From the NCBI RefSeq assembly GCF_000429325.1, contig NZ_AUBQ01000006.1, forward strand, positions 1 through 64,000: 64,000 nucleotides of DNA. The letters are read 5' to 3'. This stretch comes from Fundidesulfovibrio putealis DSM 16056 (lineage in GTDB: Bacteria; Desulfobacterota; Desulfovibrionia; Desulfovibrionales; Desulfovibrionaceae). A program made the position numbers and the translations under genes. This document shows, in pieces, positions 9,304 through 19,448 of this stretch (the stretch's first letter is position 1; each line of letters opens with the position of its first letter). The notes beneath the pieces were generated by a model. That model was not told the origin of the DNA. It was given only the letters and a program-made list of their open reading frames with translations, and ran no database searches.

Positions 9304-10617
9304 GTGGCAATGCAAGGCGTGGAGAATCTGGCTCGTCTGCCGGAGCTTAAGAAGAAGATCCTTTGGACCTTCCTTATTCTGGCTGTTTACCGCGTGGGTA
9401 TCCATGTCCCGGTCCCCGGGGTGGATACTCTCGCTTTGGCGGACTTTTTCCAGAGCGCGAAGAACACCCTTTTCGGGCTCTTCGACATGTTCTCCGGCGG
9501 CGGACTGAACAAGCTCTCCATCTTCACCTTGGGCATCATGCCCTACATCTCCGCCTCCATTGTCATGCAGCTGCTGACCGTGGTCAGCCCCGAGCTGTCC
9601 AGACTGCAGAAGGAGGAGGGGGCGCAGGGCCGCAAGAAAATAACGCAATACACCCGCTACGGCACGGTGCTCATTACCCTTATCCAGGGTTTGGGCATCG
9701 CCGTCGGGCTCGAGAGCATGACCAGCCCGACTGGCGCGCCGCTTGTGCTTCATCCCGGTCTTGGATTCAAGTTCATGACCGTGATGACGCTTACCGCGGG
9801 CACAGTCTTCCTGATGTGGCTTGGTGAGCAGATCACCGAGAAGGGCATCGGCAACGGCATATCCCTGATCATTTTCGCGGGTATCGTGGCCGGCCTTCCC
9901 AGGGCCCTCATCAACACGTTTCAGCTTGTGGGACAGGGGGAAATGAGCCTCCTGGTCCTTCTTCTGCTGATCGTGGCCATGGGCGGCGTGCTTGTAGCAA
10001 TTGTCTTCATGGAACGTGGCCAACGGCGTATTCCGATCCAGTACGCCAAACGCATGGTAGGTCGGAAGATGTACGGCGGGCAGACTACTCACCTGCCCCT
10101 TCGCATCAACACCGCAGGCGTGATCCCTCCGATCTTCGCCTCGTCGATCTTGCTGTTCCCTGCGACCATCGCCAACTTTTATCAGGCGGAATGGGTGCAG
10201 ATGGTGTCCAGCTGGTTTAGCCCCAGCTCCATTGTCTACAACCTTCTGTTCATCGCCATGATTGTGTTCTTCTGCTACTTCTACACCGCGATCATTTTTG
10301 ATCCGAAGCAGATAGCGGAGAACATCCGGAAGCAAGGTGGTTTTGTGCCCGGCATCCGTCCTGGCCAGAAAACCAAGGAATACCTTGACCGGGTATTGGC
10401 CCGGCTCACCCTGTGGGGATCGATGTACATCTCCGCTGTCTGCGTGCTGCCCATGATCCTCATTGCTCAGTTCAACGTTCCGTTTTATTTCGGCGGCACG
10501 AGCATACTGATCGTTGTGGGTGTTGCCATGGACTTCATGAGCCAGTTGGAGTCCTACATGATCAGCAGGCAGTACGAAGGTCTGCTTGCCAAGGGTCGCA
10601 TCAAGGGCAGGGCTTAG
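9304..10617 (+). CDS. secY: Preprotein translocase subunit SecY
   Basis: A 437-residue ten-transmembrane channel protein of the Sec translocon in the inner membrane. Signatures include IFTLGIMPYISASIVMQ (second transmembrane segment) and GQKTKEYLDRVL in the cytoplasmic C5 loop. GTG 9304 follows GGAAGG; an ATG two codons downstream is an alternative start. Position at the end of the spc operon is standard. Confidence 0.97.
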   Translation: MAMQGVENLARLPELKKKILWTFLILAVYRVGIHVPVPGVDTLALADFFQSAKNTLFGLFDMFSGGGLNKLSIFTLGIMPYISASIVMQLLTVVSPELSRLQKEEGAQGRKKITQYTRYGTVLITLIQGLGIAVGLESMTSPTGAPLVLHPGLGFKFMTVMTLTAGTVFLMWLGEQITEKGIGNGISLIIFAGIVAGLPRALINTFQLVGQGEMSLLVLLLLIVAMGGVLVAIVFMERGQRRIPIQYAKRMVGRKMYGGQTTHLPLRINTAGVIPPIFASSILLFPATIANFYQAEWVQMVSSWFSPSSIVYNLLFIAMIVFFCYFYTAIIFDPKQIAENIRKQGGFVPGIRPGQKTKEYLDRVLARLTLWGSMYISAVCVLPMILIAQFNVPFYFGGTSILIVVGVAMDFMSQLESYMISRQYEGLLAKGRIKGRA

Positions 10618-10618
10618 T

Positions 10619-11392
10619 TTGAAGAAGTTCAGAGGCATTTTCATCAAGAACGACGCCGAAGTGAATATCATGCGCCAGGCTGGCGGCATTGTTGCCGCCA
10701 TTCTGGACGAGTTGGAAAAGGCCGTGCGGCCCGGCGTCAAGACGATGCTCTTTGAAGAAATGGCCATGCAGTTGTGCAAGGACTATGAGGTCAAACCTGC
10801 CTTTAAGGGGTACCTCGGCTATCCTTTCGCGCTGTGCTGTTCGGTCAACGAGGAAGTGGTCCATGGCTTTCCGTCCAACCGCGAGCTGCGGGACGGAGAC
10901 ATCGTGAGCTTCGACATGGGAGTCATCCATCGGGGATTTTACGGCGACGCCGCGAAAACCGTCCCGGTGGGCCAGATTCCTGATGAAGTCACCAGGCTTC
11001 TTCAGGTAACCAGGGATTCGCTCTTTCTCGGAATCGAACAGGCCAAGGTCGAGGCAAATCTGTATGATATTTCTCTGGCCATCCAAAAACATGTTGAAGG
11101 CCAGGGGTACTCTGTAGTAAGACGGTTCGTTGGCCACGGCATTGGACGGCATCTCCATGAGAAACCGGAGGTGCCTAATTTTGTCCCTACGGGGGCAGGT
11201 GCCGTGGTGCTTAAGCCGGGGATGACGCTGGCTATCGAGCCGATGGTCACCATGGGCGGCCCTGAAGTCGAGATACTGGCGGATAAATGGACCGCGGTCA
11301 CCAAAGATCGCAGTCTTGCCGCGCACTTCGAGCATACCGTGGTGGTCACCAGCGACGGACCTAAAATTTTGAGCCAGCGCCTCCCGGCGTAG
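10619..11392 (+). CDS. map: Methionine aminopeptidase, type I
   Basis: About 257 residues; removes the N-terminal methionine from nascent proteins using a dinuclear metal site. Metal ligands are in place: D in SFDMGV, D in FYGDAAKTV, H in GHGIGRHLHEKP, E in IEPMV and E in HFEHTVVV. I place the start at TTG 10619, two bases after the secY stop, giving the family N-terminus (M)KKFRGIFIKN; no ATG or GTG gives this. The frame is open upstream inside secY but unrelated. Confidence 0.93.
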   Translation: MKKFRGIFIKNDAEVNIMRQAGGIVAAILDELEKAVRPGVKTMLFEEMAMQLCKDYEVKPAFKGYLGYPFALCCSVNEEVVHGFPSNRELRDGDIVSFDMGVIHRGFYGDAAKTVPVGQIPDEVTRLLQVTRDSLFLGIEQAKVEANLYDISLAIQKHVEGQGYSVVRRFVGHGIGRHLHEKPEVPNFVPTGAGAVVLKPGMTLAIEPMVTMGGPEVEILADKWTAVTKDRSLAAHFEHTVVVTSDGPKILSQRLPA

Positions 11393-11419
11393 GCCATACC
11401 CATTTGTGGGAGAAAGAAA

Positions 11420-11533
11420 ATGAAAGTGCGGCCCTCGGTAAAGAAACTCTGTCCGAAATGTAAGATCATCCGTCGCCACGGCGTTCTGCGGGTGGTCTGT
11501 GAAAATCCCCGGCACAAACAGCGCCAGGGATAA
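11420..11533 (+). CDS. rpmJ: 50S ribosomal protein L36, zinc-binding type
   Basis: A 37-residue L36, [21 protein letters not shown], with the Cys-Cys-Cys-His zinc site (CPKC, C27 and H32). ATG 11420 follows GGGAGAAAG. It lies between map and rpsM; the infA gene often found here is not present. Confidence 0.95.
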   Translation: MKVRPSVKKLCPKCKIIRRHGVLRVVCENPRHKQRQG

Positions 11534-11561
11534 GCCCAGAACCTAAGCGAGGTATCGAAAC

Positions 11562-11933
11562 GTGGCCCGTATTGCTGGAGTCGACCTTCCCAGGAACAAG
11601 CGCATGGACATCGCCCTGACCTATATTTATGGAATCGGGCGCACCACTGCACTGAAGATCCTGGATACCACAGGCGTGGACTGGACCAAAAGGACTGATG
11701 ACCTTTCCTCCGAGGAAGTGAACACCATCCGCAAAGAGATCGAAGCCAACCATAAGGTTGAAGGCGATCTTCGTCGCGAGGTCACAGCCAATATCAAGCG
11801 GTTGATGGAAATTGGATGCTATCGTGGACTGAGGCACCGTAAGGGCCTTCCGGTTCACGGTCAGCGCACCCATACCAATGCCCGTACCCGCAAGGGCCCC
11901 CGTCGCGCCGTGATGGCTAAGAAAAAGAAATAA
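11562..11933 (+). CDS. rpsM: 30S ribosomal protein S13
   Basis: A 123-residue S13 (start GTG 11562; [20 protein letters not shown]) with the IYGIGRTTA helix-hairpin motif and the C-terminal [16 protein letters not shown] tail that touches P-site tRNA. First gene of the alpha operon here. Confidence 0.98.
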   Translation: MARIAGVDLPRNKRMDIALTYIYGIGRTTALKILDTTGVDWTKRTDDLSSEEVNTIRKEIEANHKVEGDLRREVTANIKRLMEIGCYRGLRHRKGLPVHGQRTHTNARTRKGPRRAVMAKKKK

Positions 11934-11965
11934 CCGCGTAGCGCGTTATTCAATAGAGGATTATT

Positions 11966-12355
11966 ATGGCTGCTAGACCGCGCCGTACTGGCAAGAAAGA
12001 GAAGAAGAACATCCCGGTTGGGGTGGCCCACATTCAGGCCACTTTCAACAACACCATCATCACCTTCACCGATCCCCGGGGTAACGTGGTGAGCTGGGCT
12101 ACCTCCGGCGGTGCCGGTTTCAAGGGTTCCCGCAAGTCCACCCCCTTTGCCGCCCAGGTGGCCGCTGAAACTGCTGCCCGCAAGGCTCAGGACAACGGCA
12201 TGCGCACCGTCGGCATCTTCGTGAAGGGACCCGGCTCGGGCCGTGAGGCCGCCATGCGCGCCATCAATGCCGCCGGGTTCAAGGTGAGCTTCATCCGCGA
12301 TGTCACCCCTATTCCCCACAACGGCTGCCGTCCGCCTAAACGGCGCCGGGTCTAG
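11966..12355 (+). CDS. rpsK: 30S ribosomal protein S11
   Basis: A 129-residue S11 of the 30S platform. [22 protein letters not shown] and the C-terminal [18 protein letters not shown] are the family signatures (given in part: [14 protein letters not shown]). ATG follows AGAGGATTATT. Confidence 0.98.
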   Translation: MAARPRRTGKKEKKNIPVGVAHIQATFNNTIITFTDPRGNVVSWATSGGAGFKGSRKSTPFAAQVAAETAARKAQDNGMRTVGIFVKGPGSGREAAMRAINAAGFKVSFIRDVTPIPHNGCRPPKRRRV

Positions 12356-12373
12356 CTCAGGAGGACATCTACA

Positions 12374-13000
12374 GTGGCTCGCTATACCGGACCCAAATGC
12401 CGTCTCTGTCGCCGTGAGGGCGCCAAGCTCTTCCTGAAGGGCGACCGTTGCTTCACGGACAAGTGCGCTTACGAGCGCCGTCCCTACGCCCCTGGCCAGC
12501 ACGGCCGCATCCGCAAGAAGATGAGCGACTATGCCGTTCAGCTTCGCGAAAAGCAGAAAGCCCGTCGCGTTTACGGCATCCTCGAAGAGCAGTTCCGCAG
12601 CTACTTCGCCGAGGCCGACCGCCAGAAGGGCGTCACCGGCGCCAACCTGCTCATCAACCTTGAGCGCAGGATGGACAACGTCGTGTTCCGCATGGGCTTC
12701 GCCAACTCCCGTGACCAGGCTCGCCAGATGGTCCGCCACGGTCTGTTCATCCTGAACGGCCGCCGCGTGACCATCCCCTCGATCCAGGTTCGCGTGGGCG
12801 ACGTGGTCGAAGTGCGCGAAAAGAATCGCACGTCCCCCTCCATCCTGGAAGCCCAGCAGGTCATCGCCCGCCGTGGCTGCCCCGTGTGGCTCGAAGTCGA
12901 CGGCGCCGCGTTCAAGGGCAAGGTCAACGCCATGCCCACTCGCGAAGACATCCAGCTGGCAGTGAACGAGCAGCTCATCGTCGAACTGTACTCCAAGTAA
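12374..13000 (+). CDS. rpsD: 30S ribosomal protein S4, zinc-binding type
   Basis: A 208-residue S4 starting at GTG 12374. Four cysteines near the N-terminus (C9, C12, C26, C31 in the CRLC...CFTDKC segment) indicate the zinc form. The S4 RNA-binding domain ([23 protein letters not shown]) is intact. S4 nucleates 30S assembly and in many bacteria represses the alpha operon. Confidence 0.98.
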   Translation: MARYTGPKCRLCRREGAKLFLKGDRCFTDKCAYERRPYAPGQHGRIRKKMSDYAVQLREKQKARRVYGILEEQFRSYFAEADRQKGVTGANLLINLERRMDNVVFRMGFANSRDQARQMVRHGLFILNGRRVTIPSIQVRVGDVVEVREKNRTSPSILEAQQVIARRGCPVWLEVDGAAFKGKVNAMPTREDIQLAVNEQLIVELYSK

Positions 13001-13009
13001 GAGGACACA

Positions 13010-14053
13010 ATGCTTATCCGTACAGGCGACAGGCTCATCAACACCCGCAACTGGTCCGAGCTGGTGCGTCCCGAAAAATTGGCGCGCGACTCAAAATCCA
13101 GCTCCACCTACGGCAGGTTCACTTGCGAACCGCTGGAGCGCGGCTTCGGCACCACGCTGGGCAATGCCCTGCGGCGTGTGCTGTTGTCCTCCCTGCAGGG
13201 TGCAGCCATCGTGTCGGTCAGTGTCGAGGGCATTCAGCACGAGTTCACCACCATCCCCGGAGTTATCGAGGATGTCACCGACGTCGTGCTGAACCTCAAG
13301 CTGGTGCGTCTTGCCATGAATACGGACGCTCCCCAGCGCCTCACCCTTTCGGTGAACAAGCAGGGGCCCGTCACCGCCGGTGATATCGGCGTCAACCAGC
13401 ATGTCACCGTCCTGGATCCCACCCAGCACATCTGCACCCTCTCCGAGGCCCGTGACCTCAAGATGGAGTTCGAAGTGCGCATGGGCAAGGGCTACGTCCC
13501 GGCCGACATGCACGAAAACATCGGCCAGGACATCGGCCTGATCACCCTGGACTCCAGCTTCACTCCGGTGAAGAAGGTGGCCTATACGGTGGAGCAGGCC
13601 CGCGTCGGGCAGATGACCAACTACGACAAACTCGTTCTCGACGTCTGGACCGATGGTTCCGTGACTCCCGAGGACGCCATCGCGTACAGCGCGAAGATCC
13701 TCAAGGACCAGCTCTCGGTGTTCATCAACTTCGACGAGAAAGAGTCCGAGACGGAAGGTTCGCGCAGCGGCGACGACCATGACCTGAACCCCAACCTGTT
13801 CAAGTCCATCGATGAGCTGGAGCTTTCGGTTCGCGCTACCAACTGCTTGAAGAGCGCCAACATTTCCCTTGTTGGCGAGCTGATGCAGCGCTCCGAGAAC
13901 GAGATGCTCAAGACCAAGAACTTCGGTAAGAAGTCTCTCGAGGAGATCCGCCGCGTTCTTGAAGACCTTGGCCTCGACTTCGGCATGCGTATCGATAACT
14001 TCGAAACGAAATACCAGGAATGGGTGAAGAGGAAGCAGACCAATGAGGCATAG
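13010..14053 (+). CDS. rpoA: RNA polymerase alpha subunit
   Basis: A 347-residue alpha subunit: N-terminal dimerisation domain ([20 protein letters not shown], about residues 42-61) and C-terminal domain (about residues 265-330) with [14 protein letters not shown] and [10 protein letters not shown], which bind UP-element DNA and activators. An acidic linker, [12 protein letters not shown], joins them. Its last codons overlap the start of rplQ by 11 bases. Confidence 0.98.
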   Translation: MLIRTGDRLINTRNWSELVRPEKLARDSKSSSTYGRFTCEPLERGFGTTLGNALRRVLLSSLQGAAIVSVSVEGIQHEFTTIPGVIEDVTDVVLNLKLVRLAMNTDAPQRLTLSVNKQGPVTAGDIGVNQHVTVLDPTQHICTLSEARDLKMEFEVRMGKGYVPADMHENIGQDIGLITLDSSFTPVKKVAYTVEQARVGQMTNYDKLVLDVWTDGSVTPEDAIAYSAKILKDQLSVFINFDEKESETEGSRSGDDHDLNPNLFKSIDELELSVRATNCLKSANISLVGELMQRSENEMLKTKNFGKKSLEEIRRVLEDLGLDFGMRIDNFETKYQEWVKRKQTNEA

Positions 14054-14450
14054 CAAAGGCGGAAAAAAGCTCGGGAGAACCAGCTCCCACCGCAAGGCCA
14101 TGTTCCGCAACATGGCGCGGTCGCTTCTCACCTACGGCCAGATCAAGACCACTGAGACCAAGGCCATGGAGCTGCGCAAGGTTGCCGACAACCTTGTCAC
14201 TCTTGGACTGCGCAACGACCTGCATGCTCGTCGTCTCGCCTATAAGGTGCTTGAGAATCACCAGCTGGTGCAGAAGCTGTTCGACGAGATCGCTCCCCGT
14301 TTCAACGGTGCGGGCGGTGGATACACCCGTGTCTACAAGCTTGGCCTCCCCCGCGTCGGTGATTGCGCCTCCATGGCCGTGATCGAACTGACCCGCCGCG
14401 AGGACGCTGCCGAGGCGGCTCCTGCTGCTGAGCAGGCCGGCAAAGAGTAG
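14043..14450 (+). CDS. rplQ: 50S ribosomal protein L17
   Basis: A 135-residue L17 starting [20 protein letters not shown], the family signature. The C-terminus is extended by an alanine/glutamate-rich tail (about residues 118-135). Overlaps rpoA and is the last gene of the supercluster; a strong terminator follows 21 bases after the stop. Confidence 0.97.
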   Translation: MRHSKGGKKLGRTSSHRKAMFRNMARSLLTYGQIKTTETKAMELRKVADNLVTLGLRNDLHARRLAYKVLENHQLVQKLFDEIAPRFNGAGGGYTRVYKLGLPRVGDCASMAVIELTRREDAAEAAPAAEQAGKE

Positions 14451-14471
14451 ACGGGGTCAGCACTTCGTCTT

Positions 14472-14503
14472 AAAGCGGAGCAGCTTGCTGCTCCGCTTTT
14501 TTT
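14472..14503 (+). terminator. Rho-independent terminator of the ribosomal supercluster
   Basis: A perfect 12-bp stem (AAAGCGGAGCAG / CTGCTCCGCTTT) with a CTTG loop, followed by an uninterrupted T tract. It ends the rpoA-rplQ transcription unit and separates it from the LysR-selD pair. Confidence 0.95.
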
Positions 14504-14544
14504 ATGCTTTACTATCGGGTTTGTTGATTGTAAGAATTTGACCT

Positions 14545-15456
14545 ATGGATATCAGGCGACTTGAAGCCTTTCGAAAGGTATACGAACTCGGCAGCTTCTC
14601 CAAAGCCGGACAAGACCTGTTCTTGTCGCAACCAACCATCAGCGCGCACGTCCTCTCCCTGGAGCAGGAACTGGGCACGCAGCTTTTCGACAGACTGGGG
14701 CGGACGATCCTGCCTACCCAGGCCGGGGACATCCTCTACAAACACGCGCTTCAGGCTTTTGCCGCGTTGGAAAGCGCAACTGCCGAGATTGGCCTCCTGC
14801 AGCAGCGCGTGGCCGGTGAGATCCTGATCGGCGGAAGCACTATCCCTGCGACCTACCTCCTCCCACAGCGACTGGCGGAGTTCAGGAAGCTCTATCCCGA
14901 TGTCCGCGTTCGCCTCACGGTTGGGGATTCGCAGGACATCATCACGGCCATCCAGAACGGGGCTCTGGCTTTGGGTGTGGTGGGGGCCATGCTCCCTGAC
15001 CCTGATCTCGTGTTCACGCACCTTCAGGATGACGACCTGATCATTGCGTGTTCCCGCTCGCTTCCGGAGTACCAGGCCTTCGTGAAGTCCGGGGCCGAGC
15101 AGTTGCCTGCCGACCTGCTGCACAAGTGGCCTTGGGTGTTGCGCGAACAGGGCTCTGGAACCAGGCGCGCCTTGGAGCTTGCCTTGTCGTCACTGGGGCT
15201 TGACCTGCGGACCTTTTCTCCGGCCATTGAGGCACGCAGCCACGAAGCCGTGGTCCAATGCGCCCTGCACGGCCTGGGGCTTTGCGTCACCTCCCGCATC
15301 GCTGCCGCGCCTTGTCTGGCCAAGGGTGACCTTATTCCCATCGAGATCCCCGGCCTCCAGATGCAGCGCTCATTTCAGATTGTTCGTCACGCCAAACGCC
15401 ACCTCTTCCCAGCCATGCGTTACTTCATTGATTTCCTCAATTCCAGCAAAGGGTAG
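14545..15456 (+). CDS. LysR-family regulator of the selenium-metabolism-associated type
   Basis: A 303-residue LysR regulator: N-terminal winged helix-turn-helix (about residues 1-60, GSFSKAGQDLFLSQPTIS) and a periplasmic-binding-protein-like effector domain (about 88-295; GEILIGGSTIPATYLLP). It lies 5 bases upstream of selD in the same direction; LysR proteins of this type beside selD are a recurrent arrangement in sulfate reducers and clostridia, so a role in selenium supply is inferred from family and neighbourhood. The effector is unknown. Start at ATG 14545. Confidence 0.9.
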   Translation: MDIRRLEAFRKVYELGSFSKAGQDLFLSQPTISAHVLSLEQELGTQLFDRLGRTILPTQAGDILYKHALQAFAALESATAEIGLLQQRVAGEILIGGSTIPATYLLPQRLAEFRKLYPDVRVRLTVGDSQDIITAIQNGALALGVVGAMLPDPDLVFTHLQDDDLIIACSRSLPEYQAFVKSGAEQLPADLLHKWPWVLREQGSGTRRALELALSSLGLDLRTFSPAIEARSHEAVVQCALHGLGLCVTSRIAAAPCLAKGDLIPIEIPGLQMQRSFQIVRHAKRHLFPAMRYFIDFLNSSKG

Positions 15457-15461
15457 ACTCC

Positions 15462-16514
15462 GTGCTCAAGCATCCGCGCCTTGTGGATACAGTCAAAGCC
15501 GCCGGTTGAGCCGCAAAGCTCGCCCCAGGGGACCTGGCGGCTGTTCTGCGCGATCTTGATGTCGCTGATGACCCTCGCTTGCTGACTGGAACAGGAGACA
15601 ACGAGGACGCTGCTGTGTTGTCTTTTCCTCCCGGCAAAGCCCTGGTGCAGACCGTCGATTTTTTCACGCCAGTGGTGAACGATCCTTACCGTTTCGGCCA
15701 GATAGCCGCCGCCAACGCTCTCTCCGACGTCTATGCCATGGGTGGTGAACCCTTCGCCGCCATGAACATCGTCTGCTTCCCCGCAAAGTGCATGTCTCTC
15801 GACATCCTCAAAGAAGTCCTGCGCGGCGGGTTCTCCAAGATCAAGGAAGCCGGGGCAGCCATGGCTGGCGGACATAGCGTCGAGGACGCGGAGATCAAGT
15901 ACGGCCTCGCCGTGTCAGGGCTGACCGACCCGGATAATTTTGCCACCAACCGGGGGCTGCGTCACGGCGACAGGCTGCTGCTCACTAAACCGCTCGGGAC
16001 TGGGATTCTGGCCACGGCGGTAAAGGCTGCGCTCCCCGATTCTGACCGGTATGAGGACGCAATCTGGCGGGTTGCTTCGCGTTTGAACAGCGTTCCGGGC
16101 AGGCTCATACGTGAATATGGCCTGCGCGCGGCAACAGATGTGACTGGCTTCGGGCTGGGCGGGCACTTGTTGGAGATGTCCAAGGCGTCCGGCCTAGAGG
16201 TGGAGCTCTTTGCCCATGCCGCGCCTGTGATTCCTGACGCGTACGACCTTGCGCGTCAGGGGTTTGTTCCTGTGGGCAGCCATGCAAACCGCAAATATTT
16301 TGCGCAGGGGTGTGTTGTGGACAATGGGGTCGACCCGCTCCTTCTGGACCTCTTGTTCGATGCCCAGACCTCGGGAGGGCTGGTCCTCGCCGTCCCTGAG
16401 GCCTTGGTGGAGTCAGTCAGCCAAGCGCTGATCGATGCCGGGGACCTCGCGGCGCCGGTGGGACGCGTGCTCGATCACACCTCGCTTCCAGGGCTCTTGC
16501 GTGTCAGTCCGTAG
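15462..16514 (+). CDS. selD: Selenide, water dikinase, itself a selenoprotein (Sec16)
   Basis: SelD makes selenophosphate, the selenium donor for selenocysteine synthesis, from selenide and ATP. The frame from GTG 15462 runs 350 codons and is broken only by TGA at 15507-15509. Translating TGA as selenocysteine gives VKAAG-U-AAKLAPGD, exactly the SelD active-site motif G(C/U)xxK, with Lys19 in the catalytic position. The rest (TGTGDNEDAAV, QTVDFFTPVVNDPY, ANALSDVYAMGG, GGHSVED) is full-length SelD. A caller that treats TGA as stop would begin at 15579 and lose the catalytic residues. A SECIS-like hairpin follows the UGA. Five bases downstream of the LysR gene. Confidence 0.93.
15509..15542 (+). 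promoter_or_regulatory. Bacterial SECIS-like hairpin in selD
   Basis: Immediately after the selD UGA, AGCCGC (15509-15514) can pair with GCGGCT (15537-15542, sharing one base with the inner stem), and inside it CCAGG (15525-15529) pairs with CCTGG (15533-15537) around a GGA loop at 15530-15532. The apical loop is 21-23 bases after the UGA and carries guanines, as expected of bacterial SECIS elements read by SelB. The outer and inner helices cannot both use base 15537, so the exact fold is uncertain. Confidence 0.7.
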
Positions 16515-16635
16515 TCGGCGTCAGTCTCGATGGAGCCATGGCGCTCTGGACAGATTGAGATAAAAATGACACACTCCTCGAACCGTGTCCCTTTCTTTGG
16601 GGCACCTCGCCAGCCATATCTGAAGGAGGATATAC

Positions 16636-17049
16636 ATGAAGCCCGAGGAAAAGGTTGTTTCCATGGACGATTACCGCAACAATAAGGAGAATGACGTGCC
16701 TTCGATGTCGGAACTTAATGCAAAAACGTCCCAGGACATCAGCCGTATGGCTCTGTTGCTGGCACTGTTGGCAGTTCTTCTGGCTGGCGTATTGTTCTTC
16801 AAGGCCAATCAGAACCTGAATGTTCTCTCTAAGGATGTGAGCGGAATCAGCTCCAAGATCGGCACCATCGACGCCAAAATGGCCGAGCTCGAGAACCTGC
16901 CTGCCAAGTCCAAGCGTATGGTCATGGGCACCATGATCATGGAAATGGCACAGAAGGCTTCCTATCTTTCCACCCAGGTGGATAACCCCGAGCAGGCAGC
17001 CAAGCTTCTTCAGGCCATGGAGCTCATGCAGCAGGCCAAGCCCGAGTAG
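16636..17049 (+). CDS. Small single-pass membrane protein with coiled coil, function unknown
   Basis: 137 residues, not recognised. A charged N-terminus with SMDDYRNNKEND is followed by one hydrophobic segment (about residues 38-56, ALLLALLAVLLAGVLFF) and then a helix-rich, probably coiled-coil region ending in QAAKLLQAMELMQQAKPE. A strong AAGGAGG lies before the ATG. Monocistronic: 121 bases after selD and closed by its own terminator. I infer an inner-membrane anchor with a soluble helical tail; no function is assigned. Confidence 0.75.
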   Translation: MKPEEKVVSMDDYRNNKENDVPSMSELNAKTSQDISRMALLLALLAVLLAGVLFFKANQNLNVLSKDVSGISSKIGTIDAKMAELENLPAKSKRMVMGTMIMEMAQKASYLSTQVDNPEQAAKLLQAMELMQQAKPE

Positions 17050-17073
17050 TAGCCTCATCCTCGTCGTCTTTTT

Positions 17074-17108
17074 GCCCGGTTCCTCTGTTGAGGAACCGGG
17101 CTTTTTTT
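17074..17108 (+). terminator. Rho-independent terminator
   Basis: Perfect 12-bp stem (GCCCGGTTCCTC / GAGGAACCGGGC), TGTT loop, then seven T. Ends the small membrane protein gene. Confidence 0.95.
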
Positions 17109-17415
17109 GTGTCGCGCAGCATGTTGTTGCGATATCAGGTTTGCGATTCCCTGTGCAGTTGTGCATGCTCAAGCCATTGCCGTCTGTGCGGCGCGCACCC
17201 AAGCCTTGGGGGCAGGAGGCACGCGCATGCTTTGGGATGCGTCAATCATTCTCTTCAGCGGCATCGCTCCCCTTGGCATCGTCGCGTTTCAGGCGCGGGA
17301 TTCCTCACGTCATTTCTGGCAAACTCGTTTCCCTCCGGGGTCCTCTGTTTACATGTCTACATTATTGGCGTAATCTTTCCGAACGGTTGGGGGGATCATC
17401 AGCAAAGGGGTCGTC
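17109..17415. other. Intergenic region upstream of the chemoreceptor
   Basis: About 300 bases with no convincing gene; open frames across it show no family similarity. It must contain the promoter of the downstream chemoreceptor, but I see no clear sigma70, sigma28 or sigma54 match. The chemoreceptor ribosome binding site is AAAGGGG just before 17416. Confidence 0.5.
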
Positions 17416-19443
17416 ATGCGTATCTCGTTCTCTTTGAAGATCGCGCTGCTTCTGGTGGCAAGTATCGTTGTGGTGAGCCTTGGCATCTTTTTTACCACTA
17501 ACTATTTCATATCCGATGGTTTCGACCGGCAGGCCGTACTGGAGCTTGAGGGCAGGCAGAAATCCGTCCAGTCCAAGCTTCAAAGCCTGAAAGATGAGAC
17601 GCTGGCTGAGACGTTCCTGATCGCTTCCGACCTTGCGATCGCCCAGGCAATCGAAAAGGGTGACTCCACGTTCCTTAAAAAGCACGCCAAGACGATCCTG
17701 GAGAAAACCGGGATAGATTTCCTGACCATTACCGACGCTAAGGGCATCGTCGTAGCCCGTGGGCATTCCGACCAGACCGGCGACTCCGCGCTCGGGCAAC
17801 TTGCCATCAAAAAGGGCCTTCAGGGCCAGGAATCCGTGGGCCTGGAAGAAGGGACCGTGGTCAAGCTGTCGGTTCGTGGCGGCGCTCCGGTGAAGCTCGA
17901 CGGCAAGATCGTCGGAGCGGTGTCCGTCGGCGAAAACCTCGGCACCCATCAGTTTGTGGACCAGATCAAACGCGACATGGGCGTGGAGTGCACCATCTTC
18001 AATGGCGACACCCGCATGAGCACGTCCCTTCTGAACGAGGGCAAGCGGGCCGTCGGCACCAAGATGACCAACCCCAAGGTGATCGAGGCCGTCCTACAGA
18101 AAGGCGGCGTGTTCAACGCGCGAAATACCATCCTGAATGTCGAGTACGACACGTACTATTGGCCTCTCACCATGGCTGATGGCAAAATCGGCGGCATGCT
18201 GTTCATCGGCAAGGACCGCAAAAGCATCGAAGCCACCCAACTCGGCATCGTGTGGAGCGTCCTGGGCAGTGCAACTCTTGTTGGCCTGCTGATGCTGGCT
18301 ATCGGTCTGTTCGCTTCCCGCAGGCTGACCAAACCCATCATCACCACCATCTCCTTTGCCAAGGCCGTGGCCGAAGGCAGGCTTGATGAGACCCTTGCCG
18401 TCAAGCGCAACGACGAAGTAGGCGACCTCGCCGACGCCTTGCGCACCATGGTGGCAGCAATCAAGTCCAAGATCAACGAGGCTCAGGAAAAAACCCACGA
18501 GGCCGGTGTCCAGGCGAAGATGGCGGAAGAGGCCAAGTGCGCAGCCGAAGCGGCCTATGGGCAGGCTGAGGCGGCCCGATGCGAGGGAATGCTCTCTGCT
18601 GCCATTCAGCTTGAGGGGGTCGTGCAGGGCATAAGCGTGGTCAGCACGCAGCTGTCCCGACAGATCGATCTCACCACCCAGGACATGAGCGTCCAGGAGC
18701 GGCGCACCGCCGAGGCGGCAACCGCCATGGAACAGATGAACGCCACAGTGCTCGAGGTTGCCCGAAGCGCCTCCAACGCGGCTCAACAGGCCTCCCTGGC
18801 CAAGGGCAAGGCCGAAGAGGGCAAGGGAGTCGTCAGCCGTGCAGTCTCGGCCATCGGCCAGGTGGACCGCATGGCGGGCGAGCTGGAGCAGGACATGTCC
18901 ACCCTGGGCGAGCAGGCCCGCTCCATCAGCGGCATTATGAGCGTCATTTCCGACATCGCCGACCAGACCAACCTTCTGGCCCTGAACGCGGCCATCGAGG
19001 CCGCCCGCGCGGGTGACGCCGGGCGCGGCTTTGCCGTGGTGGCGGACGAGGTGCGAAAGCTCGCCGAAAAGACCATGACCGCCACCAAGGAAGTGGGCGA
19101 TTCCATCCATGCGATCCAGAACGGGACCACCCGCAACGTGGACCGGGTAAAGTCCGCCGCCGGAGCCGCCAAGAACGCCTCGGACCTGGCGGAACAGTCC
19201 GGACTCGCGCTGGAGGAGATCGTCTCCCTGGTGGATGAGACCACCGCCCAGGTGCAATCCATAGCCGCCGCCTCAGAAGAACAGTCGGCTTCCAGCGAAG
19301 AGATCAACCGTATCGTGGAGGAAGTGAGCCGGATTACCTCCTCCACGGCCAACGGGATGCGCGGGTCGTCCCAGGGCGTCGCCGAGCTGGCGGAGCGCTC
19401 CAGGCAGCTTGAGTCCCTGATCAACTCCTTCAGGAGCAGTTAG
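17416..19443 (+). CDS. Methyl-accepting chemotaxis protein with periplasmic Cache-type sensor
   Basis: 675 residues. Topology: transmembrane helix at about residues 7-27, a periplasmic sensor of about 250 residues resembling a single Cache domain ([19 protein letters not shown], then VSVGENLG and a second half), transmembrane helix at about 280-300, HAMP domain, and a cytoplasmic signalling domain with the invariant hairpin tip ([20 protein letters not shown], about residues 510-530). It would relay a small-molecule signal to CheA/CheW. No CheR-docking pentapeptide is seen at the C-terminus (ends SLINSFRSS). The ligand cannot be predicted. Confidence 0.95.
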   Translation: MRISFSLKIALLLVASIVVVSLGIFFTTNYFISDGFDRQAVLELEGRQKSVQSKLQSLKDETLAETFLIASDLAIAQAIEKGDSTFLKKHAKTILEKTGIDFLTITDAKGIVVARGHSDQTGDSALGQLAIKKGLQGQESVGLEEGTVVKLSVRGGAPVKLDGKIVGAVSVGENLGTHQFVDQIKRDMGVECTIFNGDTRMSTSLLNEGKRAVGTKMTNPKVIEAVLQKGGVFNARNTILNVEYDTYYWPLTMADGKIGGMLFIGKDRKSIEATQLGIVWSVLGSATLVGLLMLAIGLFASRRLTKPIITTISFAKAVAEGRLDETLAVKRNDEVGDLADALRTMVAAIKSKINEAQEKTHEAGVQAKMAEEAKCAAEAAYGQAEAARCEGMLSAAIQLEGVVQGISVVSTQLSRQIDLTTQDMSVQERRTAEAATAMEQMNATVLEVARSASNAAQQASLAKGKAEEGKGVVSRAVSAIGQVDRMAGELEQDMSTLGEQARSISGIMSVISDIADQTNLLALNAAIEAARAGDAGRGFAVVADEVRKLAEKTMTATKEVGDSIHAIQNGTTRNVDRVKSAAGAAKNASDLAEQSGLALEEIVSLVDETTAQVQSIAAASEEQSASSEEINRIVEEVSRITSSTANGMRGSSQGVAELAERSRQLESLINSFRSS

Positions 19444-19448
19444 TGGAG

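Noticed and set aside
11393-11419. infA between map and rpmJ
   Set aside because: Only 27 bases separate map and rpmJ; no IF-1 gene fits.
17107-17373. 88-codon open frame before the chemoreceptor
   Set aside because: It begins inside the terminator T tract region and has no ribosome site or recognisable features.
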